A stretch of DNA of 26,205 nt from Candidatus Bathyarchaeota archaeon (GTDB lineage Archaea; Thermoproteota; Bathyarchaeia; TCS64): positions 1 through 26,205 of the forward strand of contig WJIV01000102.1 of NCBI GenBank assembly GCA_014730055.1, given 5' to 3'. This document shows positions 7,771-14,772 of the stretch, one piece after another. The stretch's first letter is position 1, and each line of letters begins with the position of its first letter. The notes below the pieces were generated by a model. It saw only the letters and a list, made by a program, of their open reading frames with translations. It was not told the DNA's origin and ran no database searches. A program made the translations under genes and the position numbers.

Positions 7771-9330
7771 TTATTTCATTCCTAATATTTTCAACGCGGT
7801 CTCTCTTATTCTATCAAGGTTTATACTACTCCCATCCAGAATGCCGTGAGGGAACAGAGACATCGAGAGGACTAGGAAAAATATAGGTAGTAAGCCCTGC
7901 CACTTCAACACTGGTAACCCAAAGAACGTGAACGCAATGTTTCTCAAGATATCTTGACCCAAGGCGACAAATAACCCTCCGATAATTGCACCATAAATGT
8001 TGCTTGTACCTCCAAGGATCGATCCGCTCATTATGCTAATTATCATATCATCTGGACCGCCAAGACCCATACCCCCGCGGATTGTCATTATACTGCCTGC
8101 CAGTGCCGCTAGGGCCCCGCTGATGAACCAGCTTACCATGTGAGCCCTGAAAGTGTTGATACCTAGTGTTGCGGCGAGCTTCTCATCTTCAGCTGTGGCC
8201 CTCAAGCTTATCCCTATCTTGCTCTCACCAAGGAAATAGTGAAGACCAATAACAAGCAGTACACAGGTGGCTGGCGCGATGATTGAGATACCCGCTATAC
8301 CTCTATAATTGAAATCATAGAATCCGAGGTTATAGCCCCTTGTTGGGACCTGTCCGTAATATCTCGCCCAGTAGTTGAATATGCTAGCTACCGATGGTAT
8401 TACTAGGGCAATAACCAAGAAGGACAGAGTCAGCGTGATATCTTGGTAGCCCCCATGACACTTTATTGGCCGAACAATTAACAGATAGAGAATAATCCCT
8501 AAAAAGCCCCCGAATAATGCAGCGAATCCCCATGTGTCATATGGGTTAATATTGAAGAATCTAGTCAGGTAAAAGCTTGCCATTGACCCTATAACAGCGT
8601 AACTGGTGTGAGCGAAGTTTGGAAAGCCCTCCATCATGAATGTAAAGGTGAAGCCAACACAGAATATTATCATCACACTTACGTTGATCAATGTTTTCTC
8701 ATCAACCGGTAGCTTGATATCCGTCTCACTTCTCGGTCTCTGACCTGGAAAGTGACAAACAGCACTTGATACTGTCTGGTTGAAGAGATCAAATAACTTG
8801 CTTGAGTTATAGGAAACAGGTGCTTCCACCAATACCGTGAAAAACCTCTCTGAATTATTACACTCCCAGTAACCCAGATATGCATTTCTGGGTTGTTCAT
8901 GCTCAATCTTAATTTTTACATATGTGAGAACATGATCACTTATGTTATGAGTATATACTTCCTCAAATCCGATTTCGAGATCTATTTCTTCGGTGATATT
9001 GTATGATCTTTTCAGACATTGCTCAAAGTTACTCGGTTTAGTATCACTCCAGCTAAAAGCCATGAACGGAGACTCTCTCTCATCAAAGCCTACCCGATAA
9101 AAGTATCCTCTCATGTAACTTAGTGCAAAGTCTCCGAGTTTACTGACATTGAACTTTAATCCTTCCTCAAGCTCAAAGCTCATCCCGGCTACACCATACC
9201 TCTCTAATGGATCCTCATCAACTAGAACCGAACCAGTATTTTGAATAATATTCCAGCCCGTTAGAATCAATATTAGGAATAAAACAATGGAAAAGTTCCG
9301 GAATGATAAATTCTTGGGCATTTTCATCAT
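7771..9330 (-). CDS. LivH-type ABC permease with N-terminal extracellular domain
   Basis: About 519 residues in two parts. Residues ~218-516 are a branched-chain amino acid ABC permease (LivH/LivM fold, 8-9 membrane helices) with the diagnostic loop SLRATAEDEKLAATLGI. In front is an unusual extension: a helix at ~14-29, then ~185 polar residues before the first permease helix. That segment holds seven N-x-S/T sequons (N61, 111, 129, 158, 175, 184, 216), suggesting an S-layer-side, N-glycosylated ectodomain. Its fold is not recognised. Ordinary LivH proteins are ~290-330 residues. The start at 9330 (MMKMPKN) is one base beyond the preceding gene's stop; an in-frame upstream ATG at 9417 would lie inside that gene. 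No LivM, LivG, LivF or LivK gene is nearby. Confidence 0.85.
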   Translation of the reverse strand: MMKMPKNLSFRNFSIVLFLILILTGWNIIQNTGSVLVDEDPLERYGVAGMSFELEEGLKFNVSKLGDFALSYMRGYFYRVGFDERESPFMAFSWSDTKPSNFEQCLKRSYNITEEIDLEIGFEEVYTHNISDHVLTYVKIKIEHEQPRNAYLGYWECNNSERFFTVLVEAPVSYNSSKLFDLFNQTVSSAVCHFPGQRPRSETDIKLPVDEKTLINVSVMIIFCVGFTFTFMMEGFPNFAHTSYAVIGSMASFYLTRFFNINPYDTWGFAALFGGFLGIILYLLIVRPIKCHGGYQDITLTLSFLVIALVIPSVASIFNYWARYYGQVPTRGYNLGFYDFNYRGIAGISIIAPATCVLLVIGLHYFLGESKIGISLRATAEDEKLAATLGINTFRAHMVSWFISGALAALAGSIMTIRGGMGLGGPDDMIISIMSGSILGGTSNIYGAIIGGLFVALGQDILRNIAFTFFGLPVLKWQGLLPIFFLVLSMSLFPHGILDGSSINLDRIRETALKILGMK

Positions 9331-9331
9331 C

Positions 9332-10480
9332 CTAAATATACTGCAATAGTGACTTCGGGTACCTTCTTTTAAGTAGATAATATCTAGAACAGAGATGATA
9401 TAGAACGAATAATCCAATCAACCAAAGACCAATGGTTGGTGTCATTGGTAGATAAAATAAGGGTGGGGTTCCAGGAAGCCTGAGTCTGTAGATCCAAAGA
9501 TGTGTCAAGTAGAAGAAAAGAGCGGTCCTGCCGAAGATAATTATGGCACCAGATATCCCTCTTTCAAAGTTCACCCTATCTTGAAGTCTTAACCCAAGTG
9601 CCATCATGAAACACATGCCTCCTAGAGTCCATAGTAGGAATGAAAGACTTGGAGGATACTTTGATACATATAGCCAGTCAACCAAAGAGACCCCGTTCCT
9701 AGGTAGTAAGTTTCCAAATCCATTCATACCTCTAACTATGAAAAACAGTGCTAGAGCTGAGATCCCTGTTATTTTCAAAGGTCTCTCGAGGTATCTTATC
9801 TGTTCAGAATCATAACCGCTAAGTAGCTGGCCGAAGGTCCAGCCAAGCCCCATTACACCGATCCAAGGGATAATGGGGTAAAGGCCCGTGAAGGGAGGCC
9901 ATTGGAAATTTGGCTCATGGATTATTACCCTCAGATAGTGGCCCCACCATGTATAGTTCGGTATAAAGCTCAGGTCCAAAAAGCTGTGATTGAGTATTGT
10001 TAGCAGACTTGCTCCAAAAATCATCGAAGTCGGCAACTTTCTGGCAATACTAAAAATCATAAAACAGACCCCTATACAGGCTATGACACCAAAATAGTAT
10101 GCCCCCGTCTCAAAAGCCGGAGAGACTATAAGGTACTCGAACACAAGCAGAAGGACCCCGCGTATGATCATTCTGATGCTGATCCTGAAACCCGATTCTC
10201 CTCTCTCAATCCGCTTCAAGGTGGAAAGAGCAAGAACGGTTCCAGCGAGGAAAATGAATGTAGGGGCACAGTAATGGGTTATGAATCTCGATAAGAACCA
10301 GCTGGTGCTGATAAAGGGTCTAGCTGTTCCCATTACGCCTTCGCCTCCCTGATGGTACCTATTCCAGAAACCAGAGACATGATCCCATGCCATGAGCACC
10401 ATTACTATACCTCTGGTAAAATCTATGAAAAAAAGTCTACCAGTTTTTTGTTTTGAGGGACTCAGGCTCATGAGTTTCAT
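9332..10480 (-). CDS. HGSNAT-like multipass membrane acyltransferase
   Basis: About 382 residues with roughly nine to ten membrane helices. The N-terminus RLFFIDFTRGIVMVLMAWDH is the hallmark of the heparan-alpha-glucosaminide N-acetyltransferase catalytic family (PF07786/DUF1624), whose conserved Asp-His follows the first helix. Family members move acetyl groups from cytosolic acetyl-CoA to sugars on the far side of the membrane; many prokaryotic ones are uncharacterised. Start choice: ATG 10480 or 10471. The minus-strand TATA at 10495-10502 is ~27 bases before ATG 10471, favouring a leaderless start there. The first in-frame start (10534) lies upstream of the TATA and is unlikely. It is followed with no gap by the ectodomain permease gene, so they are surely co-transcribed. 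Confidence 0.8.
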   Translation of the reverse strand: MKLMSLSPSKQKTGRLFFIDFTRGIVMVLMAWDHVSGFWNRYHQGGEGVMGTARPFISTSWFLSRFITHYCAPTFIFLAGTVLALSTLKRIERGESGFRISIRMIIRGVLLLVFEYLIVSPAFETGAYYFGVIACIGVCFMIFSIARKLPTSMIFGASLLTILNHSFLDLSFIPNYTWWGHYLRVIIHEPNFQWPPFTGLYPIIPWIGVMGLGWTFGQLLSGYDSEQIRYLERPLKITGISALALFFIVRGMNGFGNLLPRNGVSLVDWLYVSKYPPSLSFLLWTLGGMCFMMALGLRLQDRVNFERGISGAIIIFGRTALFFYLTHLWIYRLRLPGTPPLFYLPMTPTIGLWLIGLFVLYHLCSRYYLLKRRYPKSLLQYI

Positions 10481-10494
10481 ATCTACCAATTTGA

Positions 10495-10502
10495 GTATAA
10501 AA
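10495..10502 (-). promoter_or_regulatory. TATA element of the acyltransferase-permease operon
   Basis: Minus-strand TTTTATAC is centred 18 bases before ATG 10480 and 27 bases before ATG 10471. The geometry fits a leaderless transcript starting at 10471. Confidence 0.5.
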
Positions 10503-10608
10503 TATTGATTATAAGATCCGGTGTTATTCTTCAAAGAACCCCGGATAGTTAATGGGCACGTAATAGAACCAGTAAAATATCACAAGGGCTCCTCTTTTAT
10601 GAACACAC

Positions 10609-11379
10609 TTGACTCTCTACACTAGATCCAAAGATGGCACCAAGATCGCATACAAGGTTACGGGTGAGGGACCGGCAATCATACTACTCCACGGAGGAGG
10701 AGACACAAAAGAGGTGTGGTTTGACTCTGGGTGGGTAGATAAGCTTAAGGAATTCAAGATTATAGCGATTGACGCTCGAGGTAGCGGAGAAAGTGATAAA
10801 CCCAACGACCCTGATTCCTACTGGATAGCTGACTTACGCTGGGATATCTACTCTGTAGCTGATGCATGTAACGTTGATGACTTCTCACTCTTGGGATTCA
10901 GCTTCGGTGGTGCAATAGCTAAATCCATCGCTGCCAAGTCCAGAAGAGTAAACAAAGCGGTGATAATCGGTCATACTTTTGGGGCCAGTGCATATGGTCA
11001 GTTTGTAGAGGAGATCCCAGTCATAAGAGAGAGATGGAAATTTTTGGCGGAGGAACAGCACCATAGTGTGCTGGATTACGGGTCCCTCAGCAAGCTTGAG
11101 AGATTCTGGGTTGATAACTATCATCTTCCCTCATGGATTCATATAATTACCCAGATGGCTAACTGGGAGGTCGTCGAACCCGGTGACATAAAGTGTCCTC
11201 TGCTGGTAGTAATTGGTTCCGGTGATTCTGACTCCGTCAAACAGTCGGAGAAGTATCTCAAGGACATAAAAGAACAGGAGAACATATATCTAGAGATCAT
11301 ATATGGGCTGGATCAACTTGAACAATTCAGCAAGATTGATAAGGTGTGGCCAAGAGTAGAAAGATTCCTTAAATCTTAG
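10609..11379 (+). CDS. Alpha/beta hydrolase lacking the catalytic histidine
   Basis: A 256-residue alpha/beta hydrolase of the haloperoxidase/esterase type. The oxyanion region is ILLHGGGDTKEVW. The nucleophile elbow LGFSFGGAIA is intact (Ser98), and an acid loop VVIGSGDSDSV is present. The histidine loop, normally GxDHLE near the C-terminus, reads GLDQLEQF: residue 236 is Gln (codon CAA). The enzyme may be inactive, slow, or use another histidine. The start is TTG at 10609; the ATG at 10599 is out of frame and stops after eight codons. The TTG start gives the usual DGTKIAYKVTGEGP opening. It is a single gene, divergent from the acyltransferase operon. The substrate is not predictable. Confidence 0.83.
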   Translation: MTLYTRSKDGTKIAYKVTGEGPAIILLHGGGDTKEVWFDSGWVDKLKEFKIIAIDARGSGESDKPNDPDSYWIADLRWDIYSVADACNVDDFSLLGFSFGGAIAKSIAAKSRRVNKAVIIGHTFGASAYGQFVEEIPVIRERWKFLAEEQHHSVLDYGSLSKLERFWVDNYHLPSWIHIITQMANWEVVEPGDIKCPLLVVIGSGDSDSVKQSEKYLKDIKEQENIYLEIIYGLDQLEQFSKIDKVWPRVERFLKS

Positions 11380-11453
11380 GATGAGCCTTTTCCAGTTGGT
11401 ATTTTATAGATAATCCGCCATATTATACCTGATTCTAAGACTTTGGTGATTAT

Positions 11454-12944
11454 ATGGGAGTGCTTGAAGAGCCGATAAGAGAAGAGATAGAGCTGAATAA
11501 CTATATCAATGGAGAGTGGATCGAATCCGAGTCATCGGAAGTAAAACAAATATTTAATCCAGCGACACTGAAACCCTTGGCTAAGGTGCCGATTGGTCAC
11601 AAAGATGATGTTAAGGCCGCGGTTGATGCCGCGGTTGATGCCTTCCCCGGGTGGAGGCGTACGACACCACTGACCAGGTCCCGTTACCTCTTGAGACTGG
11701 TTCAGCTTCTCGAGGAAAACTTTGAGGAGCTTTCAAGGGTCATAACCATGGAACATGGTAAAATTATCGATGAGGCACGTGGGGAAATAAGGAGGGGAAT
11801 AGAGAATGTTGAGACCGCTGTCGGAATACCCAGCCTTATGATGGGCTATAACCTAGAGGACATAAGCAGCGGGATAGACGAGATAGTTGTAAGACAGCCC
11901 CTTGGCGTTTTCGCTTGTATAGCCCCATTTAACTTCCCATTCATGGTCCCCCTCTGGTTCCTCCCGTACGCCGTAGCTACAGGGAACACTTACGTTGTGA
12001 AGCCAAGTCCATGGACGCCTCTAAGCATGATGAAACTTGCTGAGCTCATCGACGAGGCCGGTTTCCCTCCAGGAGTAGTCAACTTTGTTAACGGTGAAGT
12101 GGAACCGGTAACTGCTATACTCGAGCATCCGGACGTCAGAGGAGTCAGCTTTGTAGGTTCCACACATATCGGCAAGGACATCATCTACAGTGAGGCTGCT
12201 AAGCGAGGTAAACGGGTTCAAGCTCAGTGTGGTGCAAAGAATTTCTTAGTTGTTCTCCCTGATGCTGATATGGGGCTAACTGTCTCCTCCCTGATGTCCA
12301 GCTTCTTCGGCAACACCGGTCAGAGGTGCCTTGCAGGGGCTAACCTAGTGCTAGTTGGAGGCGATAAATCTTTCAACGATTCGCTGCTGGAAAATATCCA
12401 AAATAGCGCCGATAGCATCAGGATCGGCTACGGTCTTGAGCAGGGTATTCAGATGGGGCCTCTTCAGGCGGAACACCGAAAGAAAAGAGTTGTAGGTTAC
12501 ATAGAGTCAGGGTTAGAGGAAGGTGCTGATCTATTAATGGACGGGAGGGATTTCGATAGCTCTGGCTATCCCGAGAAAAATTTCCTAGGGCCCTCGATAT
12601 TCACAGATGTTTCACTGAATATGTCTATAGCTAAAGAGGAGATATTTGGCCCCGTGATGAGCGTAATGGAAGCGGATAGCCTAGACAAGGCGATAGAGAT
12701 GGTGAACTCCTCAGAGTACGGGAACGCAGCTAGCATATTCACACGTGATGGGGGGAATGTCAGGAACTTCCAGTACAACGTCGAGTGTGGGAACATAGGA
12801 GTAAACATAGGAACAGCAGCCCCCATGGCCTTCTTTCCCTTCAGCGGGATGAAAAACAGTTTCTTCGGAGACCTCCATGGACAGGGAAGAGACGCTGTAA
12901 GGTTCTTCACTGAGGACAAGGTAGTCATCCAGCGGTGGCCTTAA
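11454..12944 (+). CDS. mmsA: Methylmalonate-semialdehyde dehydrogenase (CoA-acylating)
   Basis: A 496-residue aldehyde dehydrogenase matching the MMSDH subgroup: NYINGEW at the start, the IPSLMMG region, the oxyanion Asn in FNFPF (N160), VGSTHIGK, QAQCGAKN in place of the ELGGK general-base motif, GNTGQRCLAGA with catalytic C292, and the C-terminal FFGDLHGQGRDAVRFFTEDK. Loss of the general-base Glu is characteristic of CoA-acylating members. Expected reaction: (methyl)malonate semialdehyde + CoA + NAD+ to propionyl- or acetyl-CoA + CO2 + NADH. The 3' end overlaps the next gene's ATG (TAATG), so translation is coupled. A class III aminotransferase that could supply the semialdehyde is convergent downstream. 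Related acylating dehydrogenases for other semialdehydes are the alternative. Confidence 0.88.
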   Translation: MGVLEEPIREEIELNNYINGEWIESESSEVKQIFNPATLKPLAKVPIGHKDDVKAAVDAAVDAFPGWRRTTPLTRSRYLLRLVQLLEENFEELSRVITMEHGKIIDEARGEIRRGIENVETAVGIPSLMMGYNLEDISSGIDEIVVRQPLGVFACIAPFNFPFMVPLWFLPYAVATGNTYVVKPSPWTPLSMMKLAELIDEAGFPPGVVNFVNGEVEPVTAILEHPDVRGVSFVGSTHIGKDIIYSEAAKRGKRVQAQCGAKNFLVVLPDADMGLTVSSLMSSFFGNTGQRCLAGANLVLVGGDKSFNDSLLENIQNSADSIRIGYGLEQGIQMGPLQAEHRKKRVVGYIESGLEEGADLLMDGRDFDSSGYPEKNFLGPSIFTDVSLNMSIAKEEIFGPVMSVMEADSLDKAIEMVNSSEYGNAASIFTRDGGNVRNFQYNVECGNIGVNIGTAAPMAFFPFSGMKNSFFGDLHGQGRDAVRFFTEDKVVIQRWP

Positions 12945-13369
12945 TGCTCCGGACGACCAGTCAGATAATAGATCACTATACAAGAATGGAACAAAAAATT
13001 GAGGGAGATTATACCCTTCTGGCTGATATGTTTCCCGAGTATCGTAACCTATTTCACAAGTACTCCGAGGAGACACGGAAACACAGGGAAAGGGTCGTAA
13101 GAGCATACAGATTCGGAGTGACAGACGCCTACGAGGTTGGGTTCCTATCCAATCCCCTTGAGGTTGATGATTTTAGATTAAAAGACATTGAGGGGGACGA
13201 TCTTTATGAATCTCTTGATTCATTAATCAAAAATGAAGGTAGAGCTGTCAACTTCCTTGAAGCCGCGAAAGAAAGCTCAGGTGATTTAATACCTGACCTT
13301 CACAACAATTTCCAATACGTAACCAAAATGAAAAAACGAAGAATAGAACAGATCGAAAAAATAAGATAG
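12944..13369 (+). CDS. Ferritin-like (rubrerythrin-type) helical protein, degenerate metal site
   Basis: About 141 residues, almost wholly helical. The layout resembles a rubrerythrin-like four-helix bundle: helix 1 around residues 14-38, helix 2 with EETRKHRERV (an ExxxH-like metal motif), helix 3 with KNEGRAVNFLEAA, and helix 4 with YVTKMKKRRIEQIEKI. Helix 4 lacks the expected E-x-x-H ligands, which are replaced by Lys/Arg, so a diiron site would be incomplete. There is no rubredoxin domain. The ATG sits in TAATG with the mmsA stop, a strong coupling signal; the upstream GTG at 12935 is less likely. Coupling suggests it serves the dehydrogenase, or a protective or chaperone role. The fold assignment is by pattern only. 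Confidence 0.5.
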   Translation: MLRTTSQIIDHYTRMEQKIEGDYTLLADMFPEYRNLFHKYSEETRKHRERVVRAYRFGVTDAYEVGFLSNPLEVDDFRLKDIEGDDLYESLDSLIKNEGRAVNFLEAAKESSGDLIPDLHNNFQYVTKMKKRRIEQIEKIR

Positions 13370-13372
13370 GGA

Positions 13373-14704
13373 CTAAACTGTTTCCTTATCAGCTATCTCA
13401 AGGGCCTCACCAAGCGCCTGAACCCCCTCATCGATCTCCGTCTCGCTGACAATTAAAGGTGGGGCGATTATCAACGTGTTTATCACATTGACTACGTAGA
13501 CGTTTCGCTTCATTGCCTCACCGCTTACCCTCTTCAACATATTTGGATCAAACTTATCCTTTCTCCGGGCGAATGGCTCCTTGGTCTCCCTGTCCTTTAC
13601 CAGTTCGACTCCCCAAAAGAGCCCTTTCCCACGAACATCACCTATGGACACATGATCCTCTTTTAGTTCCTCGAGTTTTTTACCCAGTATTTTCCCCATC
13701 TTGGCCGCGTTCTCAACGAGATTATTATTTTCATATTCCTCTATAGCAGCGAGTGCAGCGGCGCATCCAACTGGGTGCATGGCGTACGTCTGGCCGTGGC
13801 TGAAGAGGTTTCCCGGCTGGTCGAAGTGTTCCGCGATCTTCTTGCTTGTGACTGTGGCTCCAAGAGGTATGTAGGCTCCTGTCAGTCCTTTTGCAAGGGA
13901 CATTATATCGGGAACTACATCCCAGTGATCCATACAGAACATTTTTCCGGTTCTTCCAAAACCTGCCATTACCTCATCATCTATTAGAAGGACTTCGTGT
14001 TCGTCACATATCTCTCTGAGTCGTGGCATGTATTCATCTGGAGGGACAAGTATTCCGTTTGAACCAACTATGGGCTCAACTACCACGCCTGCGACGCTTT
14101 TTGGGTTCTCCATGGTTATTATCTCGTCTATATATTCCACACATGCTATTCCACATTCTGGATACTCCAAGCCAAATGGGCATCTGTAGCAGTAACAGTC
14201 AGGAGCTCTAACAACCCCAGGCATTCCAACCGCGTGATGTGTTCTGGGATCCCCTGTCAGGGCTATTGCTCCGCTAGTTGCCCCGTGGTAAGACCGGTAC
14301 CTTGAGATTAGCTTCACTCTCCCTGTGTAAAGACGTGATATCTTTATTGCTGCTTCATTTGCTTCCGAGCCTCCAAGGGTGATGAAACTCTTAGATAGAT
14401 CTCCCGGCGTGATCTCCGCGAGCTTCTTTCCCAGCATTGCAGCAGCAACCGTTGCGAAACCTGGTGCCACGTATGCGAGTTTCTTGGCTTGTGAAGCCAT
14501 GGCTTCCTTAACCGCTTGGTTGCTGTGACCAAGGTTGCTGCACATGAGCTGAGATGAGAAATCCAGAATTCTCTGTCCATCTATATCGAAGATGTAGCTT
14601 CCATCTCCTCCGTCAATGACTTTTGGGTCCCAAGTGTTCTCATATCTCCATGTTCCATAAACGTATTTTTTCTCCATCTCCCTGATGCTTGCTGAATCTG
14701 ACAT
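13373..14704 (-). CDS. Class III PLP aminotransferase (omega-amino acid type)
   Basis: About 443 residues of the class III (subgroup II) aminotransferases. Signatures include GGSEANEAAIK, SYHGAT, LLIDDEVMAGFGRTGK (PLP-ring Asp 243), PLP lysine K272 in SLAKGLTGAYIPLGA, and the C-terminal block APPLIVSETEID. The stretch YCYRCPFGLEYPECGIAC resembles taurine:pyruvate and beta-alanine:pyruvate transaminases. The likely substrate is an omega- or beta-amino acid (beta-alanine, 3-aminoisobutyrate, taurine or similar), but this cannot be fixed. The ATG at 14704 is chosen because the TATA element lies 29 bases upstream and overlaps the alternative GTG at 14743. It converges on the mmsA-ferritin-like pair with three bases between, so product and enzyme may share a pathway. 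Confidence 0.88.
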   Translation of the reverse strand: MSDSASIREMEKKYVYGTWRYENTWDPKVIDGGDGSYIFDIDGQRILDFSSQLMCSNLGHSNQAVKEAMASQAKKLAYVAPGFATVAAAMLGKKLAEITPGDLSKSFITLGGSEANEAAIKISRLYTGRVKLISRYRSYHGATSGAIALTGDPRTHHAVGMPGVVRAPDCYCYRCPFGLEYPECGIACVEYIDEIITMENPKSVAGVVVEPIVGSNGILVPPDEYMPRLREICDEHEVLLIDDEVMAGFGRTGKMFCMDHWDVVPDIMSLAKGLTGAYIPLGATVTSKKIAEHFDQPGNLFSHGQTYAMHPVGCAAALAAIEEYENNNLVENAAKMGKILGKKLEELKEDHVSIGDVRGKGLFWGVELVKDRETKEPFARRKDKFDPNMLKRVSGEAMKRNVYVVNVINTLIIAPPLIVSETEIDEGVQALGEALEIADKETV

Positions 14705-14727
14705 AGTTGAGATCAGTCTCCTTGGGG

Positions 14728-14737
14728 ATATAATATT
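14728..14737. promoter_or_regulatory. Near-palindromic TATA shared by divergent genes
   Basis: ATATAATATT lies between the aminotransferase (minus) and amidohydrolase (plus) starts. Minus reading gives TATTATAT, 29 bases from ATG 14704. On the plus strand it is ~31 bases from GTG 14764 and ~40 from ATG 14773. One element could seat TBP in either direction. Confidence 0.45.
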
Positions 14738-14772
14738 TAGCACTGGTAGTACACTCTATTCCTGTGAATTGT

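Noticed and set aside
11616..11639. Perfect 12-base tandem duplication (GCCGCGGTTGAT twice) in the dehydrogenase gene
   Set aside because: It encodes an Ala/Val-rich helix repeat (AVDA) that is ordinary for this part of aldehyde dehydrogenases; it keeps the frame and gives no sign of a mobile or regulatory repeat.
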